Below are positions 45,467 through 53,306 of a DNA stretch of 64,000 nucleotides, piece by piece (positions within the stretch are counted from its first letter, which is position 1; each line of letters opens with the position of its first letter). The position numbers and the translations under genes are program-made. The notes beneath the pieces were generated by a model. That model saw only the letters and a list, made by a program, of their open reading frames with translations, did not search any database and had not been told where the DNA came from. The stretch lies in NCBI RefSeq assembly GCF_052060035.1, contig NZ_JBPOEA010000002.1, positions 248,001 through 312,000 on the forward strand, given 5' to 3'. This stretch comes from Fodinibius sp052060035 (GTDB taxonomy: Bacteria; Bacteroidota; Rhodothermia; Balneolales; Balneolaceae).

Positions 45467-46834
45467 ATGATTGTACACGACTTGGCAACTTTTACTGATC
45501 AAGCTACTTATAGTAATTTATCTAACGAGGCCAGAAAACAGCTTAAAATAAGGCTTCTCGATTCGCTGGGTACGGCCATTGGCGCTATTGAAGGCCCACC
45601 GGTTAAAGCAATACGGCAGATGCTCGATGATTTTGGTGGTTCGGAACAAAGTACTTTGATTGGTGGCGGCAAAACAACATCCGATCGCGCGGCTCTTTAT
45701 AATAGCGGACTTGTTCGCTACCTTGATTTTAACGATAGCTACCTGGCGAAGGGCGAAACGTGCCATCCGAGCGATAATATCGGGTCTATTTTAGCAGCCG
45801 GTGAGACTACTGATTTAAGTGGAAAAGATTTTTTGACTGCCCTTGGAGTCGCCTACCAGGTGCAGTGTCGGTTGAGTGATGAAGCGCCTGTGCGCGACAA
45901 GGGATTTGACCACACCACCCAGGGCTCTTATGCGGTAGCAGCCGGAGTTTCCAAAGCACTGGGATTAGATGAAGATAAAACGGCTAATGCTATTTCGATT
46001 GCAGGTACAGCACTAAACGCCCTGCGCGTAACCCGAACCGGTGCACTTTCCAACTGGAAGGGATTGGCCTATCCACATACCGCTTTTGGAGGTACCCACG
46101 CTGCATTTCTTGCTAAATATGGCATTACTGGTCCACCCGCTGTTTTCGAAGGCAACAAAGGATTTATGGATTCCATTGCCGGAGAATTTTCCATCGATTG
46201 GTCCAACGAAGATCTGGAGCGCGTGACCAATACCATTATTAAAAAATACAATGCCGAGATACATTCCCAGTCCTCCATTGAAGGAATGATCGAGCTGAAG
46301 GAGAAGCACGACTTTACAGCGGAAAATGTTGAGAAAATTGAGATCGACATCTTTGATGTAGCATATCACATTATAGGCGGTGGTGAAGAAGGCGATAAAA
46401 CGATTGTCCGTACCAAAGAAGAGGCCGATCACAGTCTGCAATATATGGTTTCAGCAGCGCTATTAGACGGACAAGTAATGCCGGAACAGTATCAGAAGAA
46501 TCGCATTGAAGCTGATGACATTCAGTCGCTGTTGCAGAAAGTGAAGGTCTCACCGAAACAGGAGTACAGCGATCGCTTTCCCGATGAGATGCCGACCAAA
46601 CTGACGGTGCACCTCAAGAGTGGAGAAACACATTCCATCAAAAAGCGCGATTACGAAGGTTTTTACACGCGTCCCATGAGCTGGGACACCATTATCCAAA
46701 AATTTAAAGGGTTAGCTCAACCTTATACTTCCGAAGAATTACGTGACCAGATTATTGAGACCGTACAGGATTTTGAACAGCACTCGGTATCTGATTTGAT
46801 GAACCTATTAACAAAAGTAAAATTAGAGTCTTAA
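45467..46834 (+). CDS. MmgE/PrpD-family protein
   Basis: 455 aa. Family motifs include LLDSLGTAIGAIEGPP, YNSGLVRYLDFNDSYL, CHPSDNIGSILAAGE and KGLAYPHTAFGGTHAAFLA. PrpD is 2-methylcitrate dehydratase; relatives include cis-aconitate decarboxylase and iminodisuccinate epimerase. No prpB or prpC lies nearby, so the substrate is not certain. Confidence 0.85.
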   Translation: MIVHDLATFTDQATYSNLSNEARKQLKIRLLDSLGTAIGAIEGPPVKAIRQMLDDFGGSEQSTLIGGGKTTSDRAALYNSGLVRYLDFNDSYLAKGETCHPSDNIGSILAAGETTDLSGKDFLTALGVAYQVQCRLSDEAPVRDKGFDHTTQGSYAVAAGVSKALGLDEDKTANAISIAGTALNALRVTRTGALSNWKGLAYPHTAFGGTHAAFLAKYGITGPPAVFEGNKGFMDSIAGEFSIDWSNEDLERVTNTIIKKYNAEIHSQSSIEGMIELKEKHDFTAENVEKIEIDIFDVAYHIIGGGEEGDKTIVRTKEEADHSLQYMVSAALLDGQVMPEQYQKNRIEADDIQSLLQKVKVSPKQEYSDRFPDEMPTKLTVHLKSGETHSIKKRDYEGFYTRPMSWDTIIQKFKGLAQPYTSEELRDQIIETVQDFEQHSVSDLMNLLTKVKLES

Positions 46835-46852
46835 GGAATATTTGAATTGTGC

Positions 46853-46871
46853 GGATACGGTTTCCGTATCC
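46853..46871 (+). terminator. Hairpin after PrpD gene
   Basis: GGATACGG-TTT-CCGTATCC, a perfect 8-bp stem without a T-run, 18 bases after the stop. Terminator function is uncertain. Confidence 0.4.
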
Positions 46872-46899
46872 CAACAACAATAAATAAAAGGTGGCTGTT

Positions 46900-47724
46900 A
46901 TGGCCGACGAAAAAACATTCGACTTCTTAAATAAAAACGAACGAGAACCTAAACCCAGAAAAACTGGCATTACCGAAATCCGCGGCCCGTATTACGCGGT
47001 GATGGGCAAACGGTATCTCAATGATATCATGGAAACGATGGGCGAACATGTAGACTCACTGAAATTTTCTGGTGGATCGTTTTCAATTATGCCCAAAGAT
47101 AAGGTAACTGAACTGATTGACATTGCCCACGATCACAATGCGTTGGTATCTACCGGTGGATTCATGGAGTACGTGCTTACGCAGGGTAAAGACGCCGTCG
47201 ACCAATATATCGATACCTGCAAAGATTACGGTTTCGATATTATTGAGCTCTCGGCCGGATTTATCACCCTGCCCACCGACGACTGGCTGCGTCTGATCGA
47301 GAAAGTGCAGGAGGCCGGACTTAAGGCCAAGCCCGAAATTGGTATCCAGTTTGGAGCCGGCGGCGATACCGCCCAAGGAGAATTGGAATCCGAAGGTACG
47401 CTCGATACCAGCTATGCCGTCAAGCAAGCCAAACGGTTTGTAGATGCCGGAGCCTATATGATCATGATTGAGTCGGAAGGCATTACCGAAAATACTGATC
47501 CGTGGAGAACGGATGTCCCAGCGGCATTTATCAACGAAATCGGCCTGGAAAAGCTGATGTTTGAAGCAGCCGATCCGGAAGTGTTCGCTTGGTATATCAA
47601 AAACTATGGTCCCGAAGTCAATATGTTTGTGGATCACAGCCAGATCGTGCAGCTGGAAACGTTGCGACGCGGTATCTGGGGCACTAAAAGCCTCTGGGGA
47701 CGGGTACTGACGTATAAAGAATAA
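46900..47724 (+). CDS. ComA/HSA32-family (phosphosulfolactate synthase-like) protein
   Basis: 274 aa from the ATG at 46900. TIM-barrel pattern with EIRGPYYAVMGKRYLNDIME, HVDSLKFSGGSFSIMP, ALVSTGGFMEYVLTQG, FDIIELSAGFITLP and MIMIESEGI. The family includes archaeal ComA, which adds sulfite to PEP for coenzyme M, and plant HSA32. The bacterial role is not settled. No other sulfolactate genes are near. Confidence 0.8.
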   Translation: MADEKTFDFLNKNEREPKPRKTGITEIRGPYYAVMGKRYLNDIMETMGEHVDSLKFSGGSFSIMPKDKVTELIDIAHDHNALVSTGGFMEYVLTQGKDAVDQYIDTCKDYGFDIIELSAGFITLPTDDWLRLIEKVQEAGLKAKPEIGIQFGAGGDTAQGELESEGTLDTSYAVKQAKRFVDAGAYMIMIESEGITENTDPWRTDVPAAFINEIGLEKLMFEAADPEVFAWYIKNYGPEVNMFVDHSQIVQLETLRRGIWGTKSLWGRVLTYKE

Positions 47725-47740
47725 AATAGAATTATTCGAA

Positions 47741-47775
47741 TAGACATAGGCCACCTCGGAGGTGGCCTATGTCTA
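47741..47775. terminator. Long perfect hairpin after comA-like gene
   Basis: A 15-bp perfect stem, 47741-47755 with 47761-47775 (TAGACATAGGCCACC and its complement), and a TCGGA loop. No T-run on either side. A strong RNA structure that may protect or terminate the upstream message. Confidence 0.6.
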
Positions 47776-47792
47776 AATACCAATTAGAAATT

Positions 47793-48152
47793 ATGGACAA
47801 GCAATTTTATATAAAACGGATTTACGAGGAATGTGCCGAAGATGACGGCTATCGCGTACTGGTGGATCGGCTGTGGCCGCGGGGCGTATCCAAAAAGGAG
47901 GCCTGGCTGGACGACTGGCTCAAAGAAATTGCTCCCTCTACCGAATTGCGTAAGTGGTTTGACCACGATCATGATAAGTTCAAGGAGTTTCAGAATCGAT
48001 ACAAAGAAGAGTTAACCCAGAAGGAGAAAGTGGTTGATCATCTGCTTAACGTAGCTAAATAACAGAGAGTTACGCTCCTATATGATGCTTAAGACGAAGA
48101 GTATAATCATGCGAAGGTGTTGAAAGGTTTCTCAGAAGAGCAGACTACATAA
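47793..48152 (+). pseudogene. DUF488 gene interrupted by two in-frame TAA codons
   Basis: The intact part, 89 aa from the ATG at 47793 (IKRIYEECAEDDGYRVLVDR then LWPRGVSKKEA), is a clear DUF488 N-terminus. It stops at 48060-48062. Reading on in the same frame gives QRVTLLYDA, a second TAA at 48090-48092, then DEEYNHAKVLKGFSEEQTT and a third TAA at 48150. Those segments match the usual C-terminus (VTLLYAAKDEEHN), where both stops fall at places that usually hold Lys (AAA to TAA). The reconstructed length, 119 codons, is normal for the family. Confidence 0.8.
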
Positions 48153-48220
48153 TAAATTTAATAAAGAAAGTATGGACGCAGCGTGCTGCGTTCCAACAAT
48201 AAAAAACTAAATAAATATTC

Positions 48221-48967
48221 ATGCAGAATACAAAACAAGAACTCGATGTACGTTCGTTCATCCCAATCAAAAGACATGAAAAACTACTAAAGCTCTTTAA
48301 GGAGCTGCCGGCGGGAGACAGTTTTGTTTTTATCAACGACCACGATCCCAAGCCGCTTTATTACGAATTCCGATCGATATATGGCGATGTGGTCGGCTGG
48401 GAATACCTGCAGCGTGGGGGACAAGAGTGGAAGGTACGCGTAACCCGGACTGAAGCCTCACAAGGACGCGAATTTGAAGATTTCTCTACCTTAATGGATC
48501 TTAGGAAAGCGGATCCCAAAGACTGGAAATATGCCGTATTTCACCGCTACGGGATGATGTTGAAAGGGGATACGATGGAAATAATATCCGAGAAGGATCC
48601 GGAAGAAATTCGAAAAATATTTAAGAAAAAGTTTGGCGGTGAATATACGTGGACTTATAAAAAAGATCTGCCGGGCGAATACGTGATCCACGTGACCAAA
48701 AAAGAAGAAACTGATCCGGTGCTTGAAGATGTATCGATCGTAAATTCGTTTGATGTGCGTCCGCATGCCCCTGCCAAACGCCACGATATGGTCTTTGACG
48801 CTTTTGATGAGCTAAATCCCGGCGAAGCATTTGTCTTTATTAATGATCATGATCCCAAGCCGTTGTACTACCAGATGGAGGCTGAAAGTGATGAACCGTT
48901 TAAATGGGAATATCTGGAGACCATGCCCAAGGAGTGGAAGGTGAAAGTGATGAAACTTGAAGAGTAA
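48221..48967 (+). CDS. Triple-DUF2249 protein
   Basis: 248 aa made of three tandem DUF2249 domains. Domains 1 (about 7-78) and 3 (about 176-248) both contain FVFINDHDPKPLYY and end W-K-V-(R/K)-V. The middle one (about 92-162) is divergent: KYAVFHRYGMMLKGDTMEI has lost the DHDPKP motif. The family has no assigned activity; the core His/Asp set could bind metal or heme. It sits upstream of nirK, parallel to the single-domain relative near fdxA. Confidence 0.85.
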   Translation: MQNTKQELDVRSFIPIKRHEKLLKLFKELPAGDSFVFINDHDPKPLYYEFRSIYGDVVGWEYLQRGGQEWKVRVTRTEASQGREFEDFSTLMDLRKADPKDWKYAVFHRYGMMLKGDTMEIISEKDPEEIRKIFKKKFGGEYTWTYKKDLPGEYVIHVTKKEETDPVLEDVSIVNSFDVRPHAPAKRHDMVFDAFDELNPGEAFVFINDHDPKPLYYQMEAESDEPFKWEYLETMPKEWKVKVMKLEE

Positions 48968-48972
48968 CATTC

Positions 48973-48998
48973 CCGGTATTGCACTGTTGCAATACCGG
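48973..48998 (+). terminator. Hairpin after triple-DUF2249 gene
   Basis: A perfect 11-bp stem, CCGGTATTGCA with TGCAATACCGG, loop CTGT, no T-run; 6 bases after the stop. Confidence 0.5.
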
Positions 48999-49146
48999 AA
49001 AACTGGAAGTATTTCATTGGTGCCATATACTTGGTAGAATAATCTTCCATAGCAGAGAAAAAGATCCATTTGAGAACAGGCTTTTATTTCTTTTAGATAA
49101 TTTCAATTGTGGCATACAATTTGTAAACATATTACCCAGAACAAAT

Positions 49147-49166
49147 AAAAGACAAAGTTGTCTTAA
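49147..49166. promoter_or_regulatory. Rrf2-type operator candidate, site 4 (upstream of nirK)
   Basis: AAAAGACAAAGTTGTCTTAA: AAGACAA-AG-TTGTCTT is a perfect palindrome apart from the centre. It ends 28 bases before the nirK ATG. Confidence 0.8.
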
Positions 49167-49194
49167 TTCTTAATTAGCAATAAAACTAACTGCT

Positions 49195-50328
49195 ATGAAA
49201 TCAATAAAATTTACTTTTACTCTTATAATAGGATTGTTACTGACCGGGATTACGACCCTGAGCTATGCCCAAAGTGGTGAATATCAAATAGATGGCAAAA
49301 CATTTGGCATGCCTGAAGCTGAAGTATTCACCGAAGATTATGACGGACCTCCCGTCGTAGGAGACCATTTGAGTATGCTTCCGAATCTTGAGCCACTCGA
49401 TTACGAGGGCAACAAGACACACGAAGTTCGCATCGATATCATTGTCCAGGAAATTGAAGTGGCTGATGGGGTAAAATACGAGGCCTGGACGTTCGGTGGA
49501 ACCGTTCCCGGTCCGGTACTGCACGTCAGAGAGGGCGACCGCATTACCTTTACAATGAAGAATCGTTCGGATGAGCCGGTAACCATTACGGAGCCGACCA
49601 AAGAAGGTTCGCCTTTTATGCAGCAGGTGGCCCAGAATAATTATATGAAAGCTAAAGAAGCTACGATGCCTATGCCACACTCCATGGATTTCCACGCGGG
49701 AACGGTAGCTAAAGATGACAAGTGGAGAACTATTGCTCCGGGCCAATCCATCAAGTTTGATTGGGTTGCCAACTATGCTGGCTCATATATCTATCACTGT
49801 GGAACACCCAGTGTACTTATGCACACAGCTATGGGACAGCACGGTGTAGTCGTTGTTTCGCCCAAGGATGGCTATGACACAGATTATGAAGTGGACAAGG
49901 AATATGTAGTCGTACAATCCGAATATTACTTGAAAAAAGGGTCTGGAGATCTTTTCCAGTATGATTATGAGGCGGCTCAAAATCGAAACCCTTCTCACGT
50001 CGTATTTAATGGACACCAAACAATCTTGCACGATCAGCCGCTAAAAGCTAATGCCGGTGATCGTATTCGCTTACACGTATCCAATAATGGTCCAAGCGGA
50101 ACGTCAAGTTTTCACGTAATTGGTGGCATCTTCGATCGAGTATGGCTCGAAGGACATCCCTTCAATGAAATGCGCGGCATGCAGACGGTACTGTTAGGTG
50201 CTTCAAGTTCAGCGACAATAGATATGATTGTTCCTGAAGAAGGAAAATATATCCTGATCGATCACGAATTCGCTGATGCAGAAAAAGGTGCGACGGGAAC
50301 ATTGAAAGCCGGTCCACGCGAGAAGTAA
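49195..50328 (+). CDS. nirK: Copper-containing nitrite reductase
   Basis: 377 aa with a signal peptide ending SYAQ. Two cupredoxin domains. Ligands seen: H162 and H167 with the catalytic D165 (PHSMDFHAG), H201 and C202 (YHCGTPSVLMH), H210, and the second-domain catalytic His in SSFHVIGG. It reduces nitrite to NO. In the usual motif H-x-x-x-G-M the axial Met stands five after the His; here the sequence is HTAMGQHG, so a Gln occupies that place and the nearest Met (M213) is two earlier. First of a five-gene copper operon with the shared operator upstream. Confidence 0.93.
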   Translation: MKSIKFTFTLIIGLLLTGITTLSYAQSGEYQIDGKTFGMPEAEVFTEDYDGPPVVGDHLSMLPNLEPLDYEGNKTHEVRIDIIVQEIEVADGVKYEAWTFGGTVPGPVLHVREGDRITFTMKNRSDEPVTITEPTKEGSPFMQQVAQNNYMKAKEATMPMPHSMDFHAGTVAKDDKWRTIAPGQSIKFDWVANYAGSYIYHCGTPSVLMHTAMGQHGVVVVSPKDGYDTDYEVDKEYVVVQSEYYLKKGSGDLFQYDYEAAQNRNPSHVVFNGHQTILHDQPLKANAGDRIRLHVSNNGPSGTSSFHVIGGIFDRVWLEGHPFNEMRGMQTVLLGASSSATIDMIVPEEGKYILIDHEFADAEKGATGTLKAGPREK

Positions 50329-50368
50329 ATCACAGAATAATAATTAGTAACAATTATTAAATATTGAA

Positions 50369-51163
50369 ATGAAACTCCTGACGAACATAGCACCTGTTAA
50401 AATCATGCTGACTGTACTGGCAGTGGTGATGCTAACCCTCCCCAGCTGGGTAGGGGCACAGGTGCTGGTTCCGTCGGGATCATTTCATTCTGTAATGCCC
50501 GAAGTAAAAGGAGAACCAGTCGAAGTAGGTTCATTTTATTTGGATACAACGGCTATTACTAATCAGCAATACAACAAGTTTTTACAAGATCATGAGGATT
50601 GGCAACCTGGAAACGTTCCGAGCATTTTTGCTTATAAGGGATATCTGAAAGGCTGGGAAAATACCAATTCTGATGAAGTTGTAAACCCGGATGAACCGGT
50701 TACAAGTGTTTCATGGTATGCGGCCAATGCGTATTGCCAATCGGTAGGTGGACGACTGCCTACCCTCAATGAATGGGAGTATTCGGCACAGCTTATGGAT
50801 TTTGATTCATCCGCCGATGCACGAGAATTTGCCAATAGGTTAATGAGTTGGTACTCCACTTTTGATAGTGAAAATGTCGGAGACGTGGGATCTACCGGAA
50901 TCGAAAATCGATATGGCGTTAAAGATCAGTTTGGATTGATTATGGAATGGGTTCAAGATTTTAAACCGGTCATTGCCAATGATCTTTCCCTGGATTGTGG
51001 CACGGTGGGACGCATGCAAAAACTCGGCAATGCCTACAGCTATGCTGCGTCTATCCGGTATATCACACGCATGAGTTTTAGTCCCAAAAGCACCAACAGT
51101 ACCATGGGATTTCGCTGCGCTTATGATGTTGAAACCATTGAAGAAAAAGAAGCGAGTTTATAA
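50369..51163 (+). CDS. nirV: NirV-type formylglycine-generating-enzyme-like protein
   Basis: 264 aa, secreted (hydrophobic segment about 10-30, ending GAQ). FGE/SUMF1 fold markers are VEVGSFYLDTTAITNQQYNKF, PVTSVSWYAANAYCQSVGGR then LPTLNEWEYSA, FGLIMEWVQDF and GFRCA. Proteins of this fold directly after nirK are named NirV; their role in nitrite reduction is not established. Its stop overlaps the sco start. Confidence 0.85.
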   Translation: MKLLTNIAPVKIMLTVLAVVMLTLPSWVGAQVLVPSGSFHSVMPEVKGEPVEVGSFYLDTTAITNQQYNKFLQDHEDWQPGNVPSIFAYKGYLKGWENTNSDEVVNPDEPVTSVSWYAANAYCQSVGGRLPTLNEWEYSAQLMDFDSSADAREFANRLMSWYSTFDSENVGDVGSTGIENRYGVKDQFGLIMEWVQDFKPVIANDLSLDCGTVGRMQKLGNAYSYAASIRYITRMSFSPKSTNSTMGFRCAYDVETIEEKEASL

Positions 51164-51777
51164 TGAAAAAATTATTCCTCATCATACTGCTCTTATTTAC
51201 AGCTACGAGCTTAGTTGCTCAGCATAATCACAATCATAGTGCTGATAACACTCTTGATGTTAAAGAAATAGATGTAAAACACTCGCTGTATCATCTTGAT
51301 GCCAAGTGGACAGATCATCGCGGAGATACGGTAACACTCGATGATTTTAAGGGCAAACCGGTTATTGTGGTGATGTTCTACGGAAATTGTACTGATGTTT
51401 GCCCGATTCTAATTCAGGATACCTGGCGTTTATACAGCAGTATTGATAAATCGGTTCAAAAGGATGTGAATGTGTTAGCCGTCAGTTTTGATACAGAAAA
51501 CGATACGCCTGAGGTATTAAATGAGTATGCAAAGTATGAGCAGTTGGATATCCCCGGGTGGCACTTTATGACGGCCGATGATGCCGACGTACGCACGCTT
51601 GCCATGATGTTGGGGGTGCAGTATTCGAAGAAAAGTGACGGACATTTTGCGCATTCGAATTTGGTAACAGTATTAGATGAGAAAGGCAGAATTGCCCACA
51701 GGGTCGAGGGATTGAATCAGCCTATGGACGAAGTTAAGGGAACAATTGAGTTAATAATGGATAGGCTGAACAAATAA
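51163..51777 (+). CDS. SCO1/SenC-family copper chaperone
   Basis: 204 aa, secreted (signal to about 19), then a His-rich start HNHNHS. Thioredoxin fold with C76-x3-C80 (GNCTDVCPI) and H164 (HFAHSN), the Cu-binding triad of Sco proteins. It delivers copper or reduces Cys at CuA sites, here probably for NosZ CuA, NirK or an oxidase. It overlaps both neighbours by a base or so. Confidence 0.92.
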   Translation: MKKLFLIILLLFTATSLVAQHNHNHSADNTLDVKEIDVKHSLYHLDAKWTDHRGDTVTLDDFKGKPVIVVMFYGNCTDVCPILIQDTWRLYSSIDKSVQKDVNVLAVSFDTENDTPEVLNEYAKYEQLDIPGWHFMTADDADVRTLAMMLGVQYSKKSDGHFAHSNLVTVLDEKGRIAHRVEGLNQPMDEVKGTIELIMDRLNK

Positions 51778-52259
51778 TGAAATTTTCAGTACTAACATTA
51801 TTAATAACTCTTGTGTTGATCACTGGCTGGGGCCGTGTAATTGCTTCTGATGTTTTCCAGACAGATACGGTGACAGTAGAAGTTAAAGGCACGGATGCAG
51901 ATGCGCGATTCGACCCGGTGGTAGTGGCGGTGAATCCGGGCGATGTGATAGAGTTTATCGTACGCGAGGGATTACATACGGTAACGGCGTACCATCCCAC
52001 AAACCGGCGACCAAAGCGAATTCCAGATTTAGCAAAGCCTTTTGATTCGGGGCTGATGGAGCAGGGCGACCAGTGGTTTTTGAATATAAAAGAAGAAGGC
52101 GTGTACGATTATTTTTGCCTTCCCCATGAAAAGATGGGACATGTGGGACGAGTAATAGCAGGGTCTTATGATGCTGCGATAGATTATCCCGAAGAAGGGA
52201 TGCCCAACGTAGTTTTACAAAAATTGAGTACTGAGACAGAACAGTTTTTAAATCAATAA
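51777..52259 (+). CDS. Plastocyanin/pseudoazurin-like cupredoxin
   Basis: 160 aa with a signal peptide (to about residue 24). Cupredoxin motif with H67 (EGLHTVTAYH) and C114, H117, M120 (FCLPHEKMGHVG). An insertion, NRRPKRIPDLAKPFDSG, lies between strands. It may donate electrons to NirK. It is translationally coupled to the sco gene (TAATGA). Confidence 0.83.
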   Translation: MKFSVLTLLITLVLITGWGRVIASDVFQTDTVTVEVKGTDADARFDPVVVAVNPGDVIEFIVREGLHTVTAYHPTNRRPKRIPDLAKPFDSGLMEQGDQWFLNIKEEGVYDYFCLPHEKMGHVGRVIAGSYDAAIDYPEEGMPNVVLQKLSTETEQFLNQ

Positions 52260-52294
52260 ATACATACCAATAAACATAAAAGAGGTTACTTACT

Positions 52295-52750
52295 ATGAAA
52301 TCACTTACAAAAATAACGCTAATATTTGCACTCATTTTTACCGGGGTCGTGTCCTCTGCTATGGCACAGCGAACCATAGAAATAGTTGGCATGGACAATA
52401 TGAAGTTTGACGTAACTACTATTGAGGCTTCTCCCGGTGAAGAGATTACGATTAAGCTTACCACAAAAAGCCAAATTCCTAAACAGGCCATGGCACACAA
52501 CGTTGTGGTTATAGACAAAGATGCTAATGTGGATGAGGTTGCAAATGCTTCGGCCCGAGCCCGAGATAATGATTATATTTCTCCTGAATATAAGGATGAA
52601 ATTATTGCGGCCACAGGTCTTGCCGGTGGGGGTGAAACCGTAGAAATAACCTTTACCGTGCCTAAAGAAACGGGAGACTATGAGTATATCTGTACTTTTC
52701 CCGGACACTATCCAGCCGGTATGAAAGGTGTATTACAAGTTCGAGAATAA
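52295..52750 (+). CDS. Azurin
   Basis: 151 aa, secreted (signal ending SAMAQ). Ligands H68 (AMAHNV), C133, H138 and M143 (CTFPGHYPAGM). It shares long segments with the azurin lipoprotein at 40546 (ARARDNDYISP / SKARDNDYIPT), so the two are paralogues. This soluble form closes the nirK operon and is a likely electron carrier to NirK. Confidence 0.93.
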   Translation: MKSLTKITLIFALIFTGVVSSAMAQRTIEIVGMDNMKFDVTTIEASPGEEITIKLTTKSQIPKQAMAHNVVVIDKDANVDEVANASARARDNDYISPEYKDEIIAATGLAGGGETVEITFTVPKETGDYEYICTFPGHYPAGMKGVLQVRE

Positions 52751-52774
52751 CTTTTAGCTAACTATTAGTAATTC

Positions 52775-52809
52775 AAAGGGCATCCATTTCATTTGGATGC
52801 CCTTTTTTA
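52775..52809 (+). terminator. Intrinsic terminator of the nirK operon
   Basis: A 12-bp perfect stem, AAAGGGCATCCA (52775-52786) with TGGATGCCCTTT (52794-52805), followed by TTTATT. The A-run side is short, so mainly plus-strand. Confidence 0.9.
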
Positions 52810-52834
52810 TTGGAATTATGTTATAGTAACTATA

Positions 52835-53218
52835 TTAATATCCTGTTTTTGATAAACTGAAAGAAATAATTCCCCAAACCAGTGTTCTAAATAACATAGC
52901 TTTTACACTATCGAAAGCTACTTCTAAGTTTGTCCAATATAGTAGGGTGATGATTAATAACACAACAATATCCAATAGGAAAATAAATTTAGACGCTTGG
53001 GTTGCTTTGGGATGTTGTCGCCAGATTAATATTCCTATGGCTATATAGAAAAGTCCCATTATGACATTATATGTCAGTAAGGGTACAAAGATAACATACC
53101 CGGGATCGAAGAAGCCAAAAAGCGTCATTCCACTTATCCATATTGTAATCAAGCCGAAAATGGTGGCAATGATTGCAGATGTCGTTTGGATAAATGAGTG
53201 TAACGTTTTTTTGTCCAT
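52835..53218 (-). CDS. Four-helix membrane protein, unknown
   Basis: 127 aa with four predicted helices (about 10-33, 42-65, 75-95 and 103-122). Not assigned to a family. It lies between two terminators, so it appears to be a single-gene unit. Confidence 0.5.
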   Translation of the reverse strand: MDKKTLHSFIQTTSAIIATIFGLITIWISGMTLFGFFDPGYVIFVPLLTYNVIMGLFYIAIGILIWRQHPKATQASKFIFLLDIVVLLIITLLYWTNLEVAFDSVKAMLFRTLVWGIISFSLSKTGY

Positions 53219-53254
53219 CCGATTAAATCTTTAGTAACCTTTTATAGCGATTGA

Positions 53255-53285
53255 TAAAAAAGGGGATGCCTATAAAGCATCCCCT
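53255..53285 (-). terminator. Intrinsic terminator after the copper receptor gene
   Basis: AGGGGATGC (53261-53269), loop CTATAAA, GCATCCCCT (53277-53285), followed on the minus strand by a U-run (complement of ATAAAAA). Confidence 0.88.
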
Positions 53286-53306
53286 CGTAATAAGAATTAT
53301 CGGTTA

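Noticed and set aside
47769..47792. Upstream start for the DUF488 gene
   Set aside because: It would begin inside the 3' arm of the long hairpin, and the conserved sequence begins after the ATG at 47793.
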